Shown one piece after another: positions 7,690 through 16,599 of a DNA stretch of 64,000 nucleotides. The translations under genes were made by a program, and so were the position numbers. The DNA is taken from positions 101,673-165,672 of the forward strand of contig JAGNQL010000001.1 of assembly GCA_017989135.1 (NCBI GenBank), written 5' to 3'. Origin of the DNA: Burkholderiales bacterium (lineage in GTDB: Bacteria > Pseudomonadota > Gammaproteobacteria > Burkholderiales > Casimicrobiaceae). Within the stretch, counting starts at the first letter, position 1; every line of letters begins with the position of its first letter. The notes beneath the pieces are model-generated. The model had not been told where the DNA came from. It ran no database searches and saw nothing but the letters and a program-made list of their open reading frames with translations.

Positions 7690-9141
7690 ATGCTGCTCGG
7701 TTTTGTCTTTCTCTATTTGCTGGTCACGATTGGCATTGGTTTGTGGGCTGCCAAACGGGTGAAAAACACGGCGGACTACGCGATCGCGGGTCGCCATTTG
7801 CCGCTCATCATGATTGTCACGACCACGTTCGCGACGTGGTTTGGTAGTGAAACGGTGCTCGGTATCGGTGCAAAGTTCGTGCAGGGCAATCTGGGTACGG
7901 TGGTGGAAGACCCGTTCGGCGCGTCGTTTTGCTTGATTTTTGTGGGGCTGTTTTTTGCCGCCAAGCTCTACAAAATGACGCTCTTAACGATCAGCGATTA
8001 CTACCGCCAGCGCTTTGGTAAAGCGGTGGAAATCTTGTGCTCAATCATCATCATGTTGTCCTACCTCGGCTGGGTGGCGGCGCAGGTGACTGCACTTGGA
8101 TTGGTGTTCAACCTTTTGTCGGCGGGCAGCATCTCGTTTGAGTGGGGCATGGTGATAGGCGTTGCGTCGATCCTCGTGTACACCTTGTTTGGTGGAATGT
8201 GGAGTGTTGCGCTCACCGATTTTCTTCAAATGATTGTGCTCGTCGTTGGCCTCTCGATCATCGCGGTAATGGCCGGCAATATGGCAGGTGGTGCTGACAA
8301 AGTAATCGCTTACGCGCAGAGCAAAGAGATGTTTCGGTTCTTGCCAGAACCGTCGTTCAGAGACGTGATGTTTTTCTTCGCGGCATCAATCACGATGATG
8401 TTGGGTTCTATTCCTCAGCAGGACGTGTTTCAGCGCGTGATGTCCGCCAAAGACATCAAGGCTGCGACGCGTGGGCCGGTGATTGGCGGCGTGCTCTACC
8501 TGCTATTTGCGTTCGTGCCCATGTTTTTGGTGGTCGCCGCAGTCATCATCATGCCCGAAAAGGCCGCGGAAATGCTCAAGAGCGATACGCAAAAAATCCT
8601 GCCGACACTCGTCATGGAGCACATGCCATTCGTCGCACAGGTGATCTTTTTTGGCGCGCTGCTGTCGGCCATCAAATCTTGCGCATCGGCGACGCTGTTG
8701 GCTCCGAGCGTGACTTTTGTTGAGAACGTATACAAACACTTCCGTCCGCATATGACCGACGCACAGACGTTGAAGGCCATGCGCGTTTCAACGCTCGTGT
8801 TTTCATTGCTCGTTCTTGCCTACGCAATGGCCACGCGCGGCACAAAAATTTACGACATGGTGTCGGGCGCGTATCAAGTTACGCTGGTGGGCGCGTTCGT
8901 CCCCTTGGTGTTCGGGCTTTACTGGAAGCGCGCGACTACGCAAGGGGCGATTGCGAGCGTGGTGCTAGGCCTCGGGACATGGCTGCTTGTCTATTTAGTC
9001 CCAGGCTGGGGTGAGGCGTTTCCGCAGCAATTGGCGGGGCTCATTGCTTCGCTCGTCGGGATGCTTGTTGGTTCGCTCGCGCCACAAGTGATCGCCAACC
9101 ACCACGGGCATGTGCATCATTTTTTGGGGTCAGAGGCTTAG
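7690..9141 (+). CDS. Sodium:solute symporter (SSS family)
   Basis: A 483-residue inner-membrane protein with about 13 hydrophobic segments. The N-terminal KNTADYAIAGRHLPL, ATWFGSETVLGIGAKF and TISDYYRQRFGK regions and the central SIPQQDVFQRVMSAKD are characteristic of the PutP/PanF-type Na+/solute symporters. It should drive uptake of a small organic solute with Na+. ATG 7690 is chosen because it begins the first helix and follows GAGGG; the longer frame upstream has no family support. The substrate cannot be told from sequence. A family A element follows 25 bp after the stop codon. Confidence 0.85.
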   Translation: MLLGFVFLYLLVTIGIGLWAAKRVKNTADYAIAGRHLPLIMIVTTTFATWFGSETVLGIGAKFVQGNLGTVVEDPFGASFCLIFVGLFFAAKLYKMTLLTISDYYRQRFGKAVEILCSIIIMLSYLGWVAAQVTALGLVFNLLSAGSISFEWGMVIGVASILVYTLFGGMWSVALTDFLQMIVLVVGLSIIAVMAGNMAGGADKVIAYAQSKEMFRFLPEPSFRDVMFFFAASITMMLGSIPQQDVFQRVMSAKDIKAATRGPVIGGVLYLLFAFVPMFLVVAAVIIMPEKAAEMLKSDTQKILPTLVMEHMPFVAQVIFFGALLSAIKSCASATLLAPSVTFVENVYKHFRPHMTDAQTLKAMRVSTLVFSLLVLAYAMATRGTKIYDMVSGAYQVTLVGAFVPLVFGLYWKRATTQGAIASVVLGLGTWLLVYLVPGWGEAFPQQLAGLIASLVGMLVGSLAPQVIANHHGHVHHFLGSEA

Positions 9142-9166
9142 CGGTGACCCGCAGCAACAGCGTTGC

Positions 9167-9286
9167 GATGACTTTTATGGCCGAGCGGCTGCTATACGGC
9201 CGCTAGCAGCTGTTTTCAGAAAAGTCGATAAGTAGAAAAACTGTTGTCAAACGGCCACCCGGCGGTGGTTAATTCGAAATAGCTGT
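9167..9286. repeat. Family A element, copy 2
   Basis: Left end GATGACTTTTATGG and right end AATAGCTGT. Inner hairpins are GCGGCTGCTATACGGCCGC and CGGCCACCCGGCGGTGG, around a centre with AAAGTCGATAAGTAG. It is the most diverged copy at its left end, but length, order and centre match the others. It lies 3' of the symporter gene. Confidence 0.7.
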
Positions 9287-9424
9287 GTGTGGAATCGGTC
9301 ACTTCGGTTTGGGCTGATCGTGCGCAACGCGGTTAATCGCAATGTGGTGCGATACTGAACTTTGCTAGCGCTCGCTATCACCAAACGCTAGGCGCACACA
9401 ATCGAACCGAACTGGAGTCAAATC

Positions 9425-11269
9425 ATGCCACCCGAGATCAACCTTATTCGACGCGTTGCGCTCGCTTGCTGTCTCGCAGCGAGCATTTGCCTGAATGGAC
9501 TCGCCGCTGCACAGACTTCAGAACTGGTAGACGTGCAGGTTTACGAAAACACCACGGCGTTTCCCGGGGAGTTTCGCTACTTCATGACCGCGCGCCCAGC
9601 CGACAAGGCCTACCTTGCCGCCAATCCGCAAATGGCGTGGAAGCCGCTGTATGTGTTCAGAGCGTACGCCGCAGACAGTGCCCCTCCCGGTGCCGTCGCC
9701 GTCTGCCGCTTTTACTTGCCAACGCTCGCGACGCACTTCTACTCAGCGCAACCCGCAGAGTGCGATCAATTCAAGCGCGACCCGTTGTTCGTCTTTGAGG
9801 GCGATGATTTCTATGTGAGTTTGCCAAGCGAGACAAATACACAAATTGCGGCGTGTGGCCAGAGTGAAGCGCCGGTTTACCGCGCGTATAACGAAGGCGC
9901 GCGTCGCCACGTCTCCGGCAATCACATCTACGGCACCGACGTTGGGCTCGCCAATTATTTGGCGAGTAACGCAGGCTGGCGTTACGAGGGCGTGGTGATG
10001 TGTGTACCGAAGACGCCACGCCCGAGAACATCAGTGATCGTTGCCGGTCGCGCCTCGGTCGCCCGAGATGAAGTTATCGTGCCGGACGCATCGGGAGCGC
10101 CGATAGCACAGATCATCAGCACGCAAACGCTGAGCAGCACACATTGGATTGATCCCCTGCGCGGCGAAAGTGATTGGCAGACGAGAACTGGTTTTGATCC
10201 GATACGCGGAAAAATTTATTTGGTGCGCGCTACGACATTGAGAACACGCAAGGAGAACGGGCCGTACCTGTACTTAACGCCCGAACAACTTTTGCAACGC
10301 TTGTCTGTGATCGAGACAACGCGTGCAATTGAAAACGTCATGGAGTTAGACGTTGCAACCGGCACCGCGCGCTACCTCAACGTTCCGGGAACATTTACGG
10401 ATGTGCATTTCGATGTGCGCAGCCGATTGCTCTTACTTGCAGGCCCCGATGCCTCTGGAAAGGCGAGTCTTCAATGGTTCGACCCAACAGCCAACCGTTC
10501 GGTAGCGAAGACAAGCTTGGGCGCCCAGGCTTTTCAGGTAAACGCGAAGTACATTGGTAGTTCGACGTGCATGTTCTACGTCAGCACGTTCACCTACGTC
10601 GCATCCGTGTTTCCAGACACCGTTCTTACGAGTTACTCGATCGAACCAAAATCGACGGGCGACTATTGCGTTCTGAACGACCTGACGAATCGCGCCTTAA
10701 CGGCTGGTGAGGCGATTGTTTTTTCCAGTGGCATTGTGATGGGCGATGCGATTTACGGGCGGTCTAACCTTGAGCAGCGATACGCCAGCGATGTCGCGCG
10801 CTATCAGCTCGACACCTTGGCGTTTACGACCTACGTTGCGCGCCCTGATGCATCCATGTTGCCCAATCGCCCTGAGGGTGGTACCTACCGGGCGTTTGCG
10901 TTCGCGCGAACCGAGTCGGATGTTCTCGCACTTCTGAGGACGCAGTACGACGTTGGTCCGCCTAAGGTAGGCTACTTCATGCTCCGGTATCGTGAGGGGC
11001 GACTCGTTGATACGACAGGTCCGCTGACCGAAGCAAAACACTATTTTGCCAACTCTCCACTTGAAAGTTGGGATGGGGCGTTTCCGCAGCATTTCAATGG
11101 AATAGACACACAGCTGGTTTTTCGCACGTCTGCGCCGTTTGGCGAATTGTGGACACTCTCCGTCGGGACGGGCAAGCCGGCCAGCGTATGGCGAGCGGAC
11201 GGTGCAACCTTTCGACCGATTAGCGAAATCGCACTTGACGTGCCGGGCGGATCACTGCATTTGCAGTGA
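9425..11269 (+). CDS. Secreted DUF5648-type protein of unknown function
   Basis: A 614-residue exported protein with signal peptide (LACCLAASICLNGLAAAQT). Residues ~30-200 hold two units resembling DUF5648, the module with aromatic patterns such as AVCRFYLPTLATHFYSAQ and APVYRAYNEGARRHVSGNH. This module is often attached to secreted hydrolases and surface proteins. The remaining ~400 residues are rich in beta-strand-like segments, possibly a propeller (for example LDVATGTARYLNVPG); I do not recognise a catalytic motif. A GGAG ribosome-binding site precedes the ATG. It stands alone and ends at a strong bidirectional terminator. Function is unknown. Confidence 0.75.
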   Translation: MPPEINLIRRVALACCLAASICLNGLAAAQTSELVDVQVYENTTAFPGEFRYFMTARPADKAYLAANPQMAWKPLYVFRAYAADSAPPGAVAVCRFYLPTLATHFYSAQPAECDQFKRDPLFVFEGDDFYVSLPSETNTQIAACGQSEAPVYRAYNEGARRHVSGNHIYGTDVGLANYLASNAGWRYEGVVMCVPKTPRPRTSVIVAGRASVARDEVIVPDASGAPIAQIISTQTLSSTHWIDPLRGESDWQTRTGFDPIRGKIYLVRATTLRTRKENGPYLYLTPEQLLQRLSVIETTRAIENVMELDVATGTARYLNVPGTFTDVHFDVRSRLLLLAGPDASGKASLQWFDPTANRSVAKTSLGAQAFQVNAKYIGSSTCMFYVSTFTYVASVFPDTVLTSYSIEPKSTGDYCVLNDLTNRALTAGEAIVFSSGIVMGDAIYGRSNLEQRYASDVARYQLDTLAFTTYVARPDASMLPNRPEGGTYRAFAFARTESDVLALLRTQYDVGPPKVGYFMLRYREGRLVDTTGPLTEAKHYFANSPLESWDGAFPQHFNGIDTQLVFRTSAPFGELWTLSVGTGKPASVWRADGATFRPISEIALDVPGGSLHLQ

Positions 11270-11290
11270 TGAGTGTCGGCCTCGCACTCA

Positions 11291-11321
11291 TAAAAAAACG
11301 CGCCGATTGGCGCGTTTTTTT
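11291..11321. terminator. Bidirectional intrinsic terminator
   Basis: The stem AACGCGCC-GATT-GGCGCGTT is flanked by an A-run on the left and a T-run on the right, so it can end transcription from both convergent neighbours (the DUF5648 gene and the 64-residue gene). Confidence 0.9.
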
Positions 11322-11340
11322 CGGGGGCGCGAGGCGCGAA

Positions 11341-11535
11341 TTAGGCGCGGTGCGGTGCCTGCGACTGGTACGGGGATTTCGCGGCTGACGATTTCGCACC
11401 AAAGAACGCGGCGATGCGTGTTGCGATTGCGAAATAGGTCTCGACGAACGACTCGGCGGCGGCCATCTCAGCTTCTGCGATGCGGCGGGTCGACGCGTTC
11501 ATTTGGATGCTGTCGAACTGGGCTTTGGAGATCAT
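11341..11535 (-). CDS. Small hypothetical protein (64 aa) divergent from a LysR regulator
   Basis: A 64-residue protein beginning MISKAQFDSIQMNASTRRIA. The body looks like one amphipathic-to-hydrophobic helix (AEMAAAESFVETYFAIATR) with a basic, Ser/Gln-rich tail. The ATG has a good ribosome-binding site (AAGGAAAG) and the frame ends at a terminator, so it is probably real. I do not recognise the family; a phasin-like or membrane-associated peptide is conceivable. It is transcribed away from a GcvA-like regulator, and a LysR-type operator lies between them, so it is the best candidate target of that regulator. Confidence 0.6.
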   Translation of the reverse strand: MISKAQFDSIQMNASTRRIAEAEMAAAESFVETYFAIATRIAAFFGAKSSAAKSPYQSQAPHRA

Positions 11536-11661
11536 GGTGACTTTCCTTTGACGCGGTGCGTCATAAGCGACGCTTGCGTTGAATTACTAGGTTACGGTGA
11601 TGCGCTACCGTGAAGACATGCTATTGCGCCTGCTGCGTTGCAGCAAACGAGAAGTTATACT

Positions 11662-11682
11662 CCTAGCATTAGAAAAACTAGG
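11662..11682. promoter_or_regulatory. LysR-type operator candidate (CCTAG-N11-CTAGG)
   Basis: A perfect interrupted palindrome of the T-N11-A type bound by LysR-family proteins, 19 bp before the GTG start of the divergent LysR gene. A further ACTAGG half-site occurs at about 11588-11593. Autoregulation and control of the small divergent gene are the likely roles. Confidence 0.55.
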
Positions 11683-11701
11683 CCTAACGGCCGCCACACT
11701 T

Positions 11702-12691
11702 GTGAACTCACGTCTTCCGTCGGTTAACGCGTTGCGCGCCTTTGTGGCGGCTGCTCGCCACAGCAGCTTCAAAAAGGCTGCGGCGGAGCTGCACGTCACG
11801 CCGGCCGCCGTAAGCCACCAAGTGAAAGCGTTGGAAGAGGAGCTGGGCATTGCCCTGTTTCGGCGCTTTGCCAACGGTTTGGCGCTCTCGCCGCGGGGCG
11901 CGAGCTTGTTGCCGGGCCTGGAGCGCGGGTTTGAGCAGTTGGCCAGTGCGGTGGATGCGTTACGCCAATCGGTTGAGCCGAATCGGCTCGATGTGGCCGT
12001 CGCGCCATCGTTTGCTGCGCGTTGGTTGCTGCCCCGTTTGCATACTTTTATGGAGCGCCATCCTGAAATTGATGTGCGCATCTCGGCAGCGGAAAATTTG
12101 ATTGAACGTGACGGCGCTGGGCGCGGCGCGCCAGCGGGGGGCGACGCCGCAGCCGAGGAGCGACAAGGCGTGGCCATTGCGTTTGGGCGGGGCGACTATC
12201 CGGGCTATCGCGTGGAGCCGCTCATTTCGCCGCAACTTGCTCTGTTCTGTGCGCCGAAACTATTGAAGGGCAAGCATCCGCTGAAACATCCGGATGATCT
12301 GCGACACCAAACGCTTTTGCACGATGACACGCCTTTTTTCAGCGGTGACACGTCGAACTGGAACGTGTGGTTCGAGCACGCAAGCCCTGGCGCGTTTGCG
12401 TCTGCCAAGCGGGTGGTGCACGTCAGCCACGCGGTGCTGGCGCTTGACGCGGCCGTTGATGGCCTCGGCGTCGCGCTAAGTCTCGCGCCGCTGGCCTTGC
12501 TCGACGTACGCGCGGGAAGGCTCGTGGTGCCATTCGGTCCGTCAATCACCAGTGAATGGGGCTACTACCTGCTCACCCCGAACACGGCCGCCGGCAGCGG
12601 TGAGCGCACGCACATCGCGTTATTTCGGGAGTGGCTGCTGGATGAAGCGCGCAAGGATGACGCGGAGTTGGCGGCGCTGTTGGGACGGTGA
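11702..12691 (+). CDS. LysR-family transcriptional regulator, GcvA-like
   Basis: A 329-residue regulator if started at GTG 11702 (VNSRLPSVNALRAFVAAAR). The winged helix-turn-helix (AAAELHVTPAAVSHQVKALE) is typical of the GcvA branch, and the effector-binding domain follows. An in-frame ATG lies further upstream at 11597, but using it would place the palindromic operator inside the coding region and add residues with no family support. An unusual insertion of ~20 residues, rich in Gly, Ala and charged residues (about aa 137-157, around GRGAPAGGDAA), sits in the effector domain. The gene is divergent from a 64-residue gene and ends 18 bp before a family A element. Confidence 0.85.
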   Translation: MNSRLPSVNALRAFVAAARHSSFKKAAAELHVTPAAVSHQVKALEEELGIALFRRFANGLALSPRGASLLPGLERGFEQLASAVDALRQSVEPNRLDVAVAPSFAARWLLPRLHTFMERHPEIDVRISAAENLIERDGAGRGAPAGGDAAAEERQGVAIAFGRGDYPGYRVEPLISPQLALFCAPKLLKGKHPLKHPDDLRHQTLLHDDTPFFSGDTSNWNVWFEHASPGAFASAKRVVHVSHAVLALDAAVDGLGVALSLAPLALLDVRAGRLVVPFGPSITSEWGYYLLTPNTAAGSGERTHIALFREWLLDEARKDDAELAALLGR

Positions 12692-12708
12692 GCAGTGAGC
12701 GGCGAGCT

Positions 12709-12830
12709 TTCAGCTTTTCGGCTCTAGCGACTGCCTGGTGGCGTTTGCAGTCCTATTCTTAATACTGTTGACTTTACAGAAAATGCATCGGAAAACGCCG
12801 CCCGCTAGTCGCATACGCGAAAAAGCTGTT
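12709..12830. repeat. Family A element, copy 3
   Basis: Ends TTTCAGCTTTTCGG and GCGAAAAAGCTGTT. Inner hairpins are CGACTGCCTGGTGGCG and CGCCGCCCGCTAGTCG. It fills the space between two convergent genes and reaches the last bases of the SDR gene's stop codon. Confidence 0.85.
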
Positions 12831-13578
12831 AAAACTTTAATCGCTTGAATATCGCCTCGGGCACATGCGCAATGATGAGCATGATGACGCGCCAAAAACC
12901 GGGCAGATAGACGACGTCGCGATTCTTGTCGATGGCGTTCACGATGCCTTTGGCAACGGTTTCGGGTGATGCCCAGAGCGCGCCTTTTTTTGCGATGTGC
13001 GCTGTCATCGGCGAATCTATGAACCCTGGTTTGATCGTGACGATGTGTACCCCGCGCGCGTGCATCCGCGCGCGTAGTCCGGAGCAAAACGCGGTCAATC
13101 CTGCTTTCGCAGCGCCATACGCGTGATTGCTGCCGCGGCCGCGGTCGCCCGCGACTGACGAGATGACTGCGACGGTGCCGCCGCCACAATCGGCACGTGA
13201 CAAGCGTTCAGCGAGCGCTTGCGCCCACAGTGCCGCGCTCACGAAATTGGTGTTGAGCTCGGTGGCGAGGTAATTCACATCAACGTCCGCGAGCGCGGAA
13301 TCGGTGAGGCTGCCATGAGCGATGAGCGCTTGTGCAGTTGCGCCGCTGTTCGTATTGAATGCTGCGACTGTGGTCGTGATGAACGCCGCGTTCGTCAAAT
13401 CTCCGACCACGACAACAACGTCGGCAGCGCGACGCACGCGTGCATCGGCGGCGATGCGCGCCAGCTCGTCTGCATTCCGCCCGACCAGCGTGAGCGAAGC
13501 ATTTCGCTCAGCCCAAATCCGAATGGCCGCTTGCGCAACGGCAGACGTCGCACCGACAACAACGATCTCTAGTTTCAT
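12829..13578 (-). CDS. SDR-family oxidoreductase, DprE2-like
   Basis: A 249-residue short-chain dehydrogenase/reductase. The Rossmann loop is GATSAVAQAAI (residues 9-19), a degenerate form of the TGxxxGxG motif as found in DprE2 relatives. Catalytic residues are Ser140/141, Tyr154 and Lys158 (SSVAGDRGRGSNHAYGAAK). The C-terminus (PGFWRVIMLIIAHVPEAIFKRL) is hydrophobic, like the membrane-contacting tail of DprE2. It lies 27 bp downstream of a DprE1-like FAD oxidase on the same strand. DprE1/DprE2 together epimerise decaprenyl-phosphoryl ribose to arabinose in mycobacteria; here the sugar-lipid substrate is unknown. Confidence 0.8.
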   Translation of the reverse strand: MKLEIVVVGATSAVAQAAIRIWAERNASLTLVGRNADELARIAADARVRRAADVVVVVGDLTNAAFITTTVAAFNTNSGATAQALIAHGSLTDSALADVDVNYLATELNTNFVSAALWAQALAERLSRADCGGGTVAVISSVAGDRGRGSNHAYGAAKAGLTAFCSGLRARMHARGVHIVTIKPGFIDSPMTAHIAKKGALWASPETVAKGIVNAIDKNRDVVYLPGFWRVIMLIIAHVPEAIFKRLKF

Positions 13579-13605
13579 AGGTATTTACTGTTCACAACTC
13601 ACCGC

Positions 13606-14919
13606 TCACTGAACTTCACGCGTAACACGCCGCCAAAAGCTCGACGAAATCATAGGGTCGCGCATCGCTTCGAGCTCTCGCCATTGTGGGAAAAAACGTT
13701 GAAACATTGCTGCAGACATTCGCGCGTCCTTGGCGGGATAGACGCGTCCGCCAACGTCCGCCACCATCGCATCGGCGCGATCCAGCGCACGGCGATCGTT
13801 GTCGTTCGGCGCTGGAATATCTAGCGCAACAGTCGTGCCTGCCATAGGGAAACTCAGGAGCCCCGGAGAGGGAAGGTCGCCAAACGTTTTGATGACCGCG
13901 AGATAGCTCGCCACATTCGACTCGCGCAAATGCGCCAAGATTCGCGGCACTGTTTCGCGAGCGGCATCGGTGGGTACGACGAATTGATACTGAATAAAAC
14001 CGCGTTTTCCGTACGCGCGATTCCACGCGTTCACCGCATCGAGTGGAAAGAAAAATTGCCACAGCGGAATCGTCGCGCGCTTAGCCGTTTGCAATGCTTG
14101 CGCGCGGTAGTAAGCGGCGTTAAATGCGCGTGCGCTCCAGCGACCGAGCAACCATTGTGGTGCGTCGATGGGCAGCGTGAGCTTGGTCGCGTTTGGCGTA
14201 CGCCATTCGTCCGGACCGTCACAGTGATTGCCGCGAAAGAACACACCGCGCAGGTTCTCGTCCATCGTGTCGATCCAAGCGACGGTGTAATTCCAGTCTT
14301 TGCTTTCGGCGTCAAGCGCTAGGTAATCGTCGATTCCGCCGTCACCGCTTTTGCCGCCGAACAGCTTGGTTTCTTGCACGATGCCTGGACCCGGCACACG
14401 GCCAAGTTGTAGCGTTACTTCTTCGATCAAGCCGGTGAGCCCGAGGCCGCCGATGGTGTGCGCGAGCAGCGGGTTGGGGGCGTCGAGTCTGTGTGAACCT
14501 GAGTCCGAACGCCGAAGCGTGATGCTCTGAACTGCGCGACCAAACGTGCCGGAGATATGATGATTCTTTCCGTGCACGTCGTTGGCGATGGCACCACCGA
14601 CAGTGACGAACCGCGTACCCGGAACGACGGGCAAAAACCAACCGCGTGGCAGCATAGTCTCCGCGATGTCGGCGAGCGAAGCGCCCGCTTCGCAGGTTAA
14701 GAGGCCTTGAACGTCGTCAAACGCCAGCAATCGATCGCGGCGAAATGTGTGCATCAGCGTGCCGCCGTCATTCACGCAAACGTCGCCGTAACTGCGGCCA
14801 AGACCGCGCGGAAGTACGTTCCCCGATGTGCGTGGAAACGCGTGACCATCACCAAACGCGTGCGAATGCGTCGCTGAAAAACCACGACCCCACGGTTGAT
14901 CGAGCGAGAGCGGGGTCAT
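13606..14919 (-). CDS. FAD-binding oxidoreductase, DprE1-like
   Basis: A 437-residue flavoprotein. The FAD-binding PCMH domain is clear: RGLGRSYGDVCVNDGG (residues ~39-54), VVPGTRFVTVGGAIANDVHG and KNHHISGTFGRAVQSI. The C-terminal half carries GLLSFPMAGTTVALDIPA and a YPAKDARM segment that match the DprE1 substrate-binding region, including its active-site lysine. The position of the cysteine hit by benzothiazinones in mycobacterial DprE1 appears to be alanine here. It probably oxidises the 2'-hydroxyl of a polyprenyl-phosphate sugar, with the SDR downstream reducing the product. No UbiA-type phosphoribosyl transferase is nearby. Confidence 0.8.
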   Translation of the reverse strand: MTPLSLDQPWGRGFSATHSHAFGDGHAFPRTSGNVLPRGLGRSYGDVCVNDGGTLMHTFRRDRLLAFDDVQGLLTCEAGASLADIAETMLPRGWFLPVVPGTRFVTVGGAIANDVHGKNHHISGTFGRAVQSITLRRSDSGSHRLDAPNPLLAHTIGGLGLTGLIEEVTLQLGRVPGPGIVQETKLFGGKSGDGGIDDYLALDAESKDWNYTVAWIDTMDENLRGVFFRGNHCDGPDEWRTPNATKLTLPIDAPQWLLGRWSARAFNAAYYRAQALQTAKRATIPLWQFFFPLDAVNAWNRAYGKRGFIQYQFVVPTDAARETVPRILAHLRESNVASYLAVIKTFGDLPSPGLLSFPMAGTTVALDIPAPNDNDRRALDRADAMVADVGGRVYPAKDARMSAAMFQRFFPQWRELEAMRDPMISSSFWRRVTREVQ

Positions 14920-14944
14920 CTTTTTGCCCTCTGCCCAGCAATCA

Positions 14945-16492
14945 TCAATCGAGCAGCAATGGCACCCACAGCGTGCCCAAAATTGCCAACAAACTAAACG
15001 CGATGATCGCCAGCCAGAGGCTCGCCCAGACCGATGTCGTTTTGATGATTACAGGCGCGGGCGGGTCGTTGCGCCGCTCCAGCGCTTGATGCACGAGACG
15101 TGGAATCTGCGGTAGCGCTGACGAGAGATACGGCGCTTGCTCGAACAGTCGTTGCCATACGGCTTCCGGTCCGATTTGCGTGCGCATCCACTTTTCGAGA
15201 AACGGCTGCGCCGTAGCCCACAAGTCCAGATACGGATCAAGCTGCCTGCCGAGGCCCTCGACATTGAGCAACGTTTTTTGCAGCAACACCAATTGCGGCT
15301 GAATTTCCACGTTGAATCGACGCGACACTTGAAACAGCCGCAGCAATACTTTCCCGAACGAAATGTCAGCGAGCGGGCGATCAAAAATCGGCTCACACAC
15401 GCTGCGCACCGCGTTTTCCAGTTCGTCCACGCGGGTGCCCGCTGGCACCCAACCGGACTCGATGTGCGCGCTCGCGACACGTCGATAATCGCGCCGGAAG
15501 AATGCCAAAAAGTTCTCCGCAAGATAGCGGCGATCAGTGTCTGTCAGCGTGCCGACGATTCCGAAATCCATGCCGACGTATTGCCCGATGTTGGGCGCAT
15601 CGGTGCGCACCGCGATATTGCCCGGATGCATGTCTGCATGAAAGAAACCATCGCGAAATACTTGCGTGAAGAAAATCTCAACTCCATCGCGCGCGAGCTT
15701 TTTAATGTCGACGCCAGCCGCACGCAATTTCTCGATTTGGTTGACCGGCGTGGCATGCAGCCGCTCCATCACCATCACCGTTTTTTCGCTCCAATCCCAG
15801 TACACCTCGGGCATGTAGAGCAAGGGCGATCCGGTGAAGTTACGACGCAACTGCGAACAGTTGGCCGCTTCGCGAATCAAATCCAGTTCGTCGTGCAAAT
15901 ATTTATCGAATTCATCGACCACTTCGAGTGGTTTCAGGCGACGTCCGCCTTCGCTGAATTTGTTCACCCATCCGGCCAACACTCGCAGCAGCGACAAATC
16001 GCTCTCGATGACTGGCTCGATATTCGGACGCAACACTTTCACAGCAACTTCGCGCGTCTCGAACGTGTCACCAACCTTGAACTGTATCGTTCCGAAGTGC
16101 ACCTGCGCCACGCTCGCGCTTGCCACCGGTTGCCAGTCGAAGCTCGCAAAGACCCGATCTACGGGGCGTCCGTAGGCGCTTTCCAGTACTTTGCGCACGT
16201 CTTCCTGCGGAAACGGCGGTACTCGATCCTGCAAGAACGAAAGCTCGGAGGCGATGTCGGGCGGAATCAAGTCTGGGCGTGTGGAGAGGACCTGCCCAAA
16301 CTTGACAAAGATCGGGCCGAGCGCTTCGAGCGCCGCGCGCAAACGTGCGCCGCGTGGCGCAGAATGTTCGCGATTACCCAATACGCGGCCGAGGCCCCGC
16401 AGAATTGGGTTTGAAGCGTCCTTGAGCACGAACTCATCGAGCCCGAAGCGGTGGAAGACAGAAATTATTTTCGCGAGACGAATTAAGCGCAT
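14945..16492 (-). CDS. ubiB: UbiB, ubiquinone-biosynthesis accessory kinase-like protein
   Basis: A 515-residue ABC1/UbiB/ADCK protein. The family signature [13 protein letters not shown] is at residues ~62-74, followed by [11 protein letters not shown] (an Ala-rich loop replacing the usual kinase Gly-loop), HADMHPGN (catalytic loop) and MDFGIVGTL (DFG). Two hydrophobic C-terminal segments ([18 protein letters not shown] and VPLLLD) anchor it in the inner membrane. UbiB proteins support coenzyme Q assembly by an ATPase activity rather than by classical protein phosphorylation. The usual neighbours ubiE and ubiJ are not present. It follows the DprE-like pair on the same strand, 25 bp upstream of it. 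Confidence 0.93.
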   Translation of the reverse strand: MRLIRLAKIISVFHRFGLDEFVLKDASNPILRGLGRVLGNREHSAPRGARLRAALEALGPIFVKFGQVLSTRPDLIPPDIASELSFLQDRVPPFPQEDVRKVLESAYGRPVDRVFASFDWQPVASASVAQVHFGTIQFKVGDTFETREVAVKVLRPNIEPVIESDLSLLRVLAGWVNKFSEGGRRLKPLEVVDEFDKYLHDELDLIREAANCSQLRRNFTGSPLLYMPEVYWDWSEKTVMVMERLHATPVNQIEKLRAAGVDIKKLARDGVEIFFTQVFRDGFFHADMHPGNIAVRTDAPNIGQYVGMDFGIVGTLTDTDRRYLAENFLAFFRRDYRRVASAHIESGWVPAGTRVDELENAVRSVCEPIFDRPLADISFGKVLLRLFQVSRRFNVEIQPQLVLLQKTLLNVEGLGRQLDPYLDLWATAQPFLEKWMRTQIGPEAVWQRLFEQAPYLSSALPQIPRLVHQALERRNDPPAPVIIKTTSVWASLWLAIIAFSLLAILGTLWVPLLLD

Positions 16493-16599
16493 AGCTTGAT
16501 TCTATGAATTTGCTTCAAGTTCAGGACGGACCTGGTTGCAGAGGCCGCGCGACCGGTCCCTTCGCGGGTAAGATTGTGCCCATCAATAAGGTGCGCATC

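Noticed and set aside
15137-16414. 425-residue plus-strand frame across ubiB
   Set aside because: Antisense to a complete UbiB with all kinase-like motifs; the frame is a codon-bias shadow.
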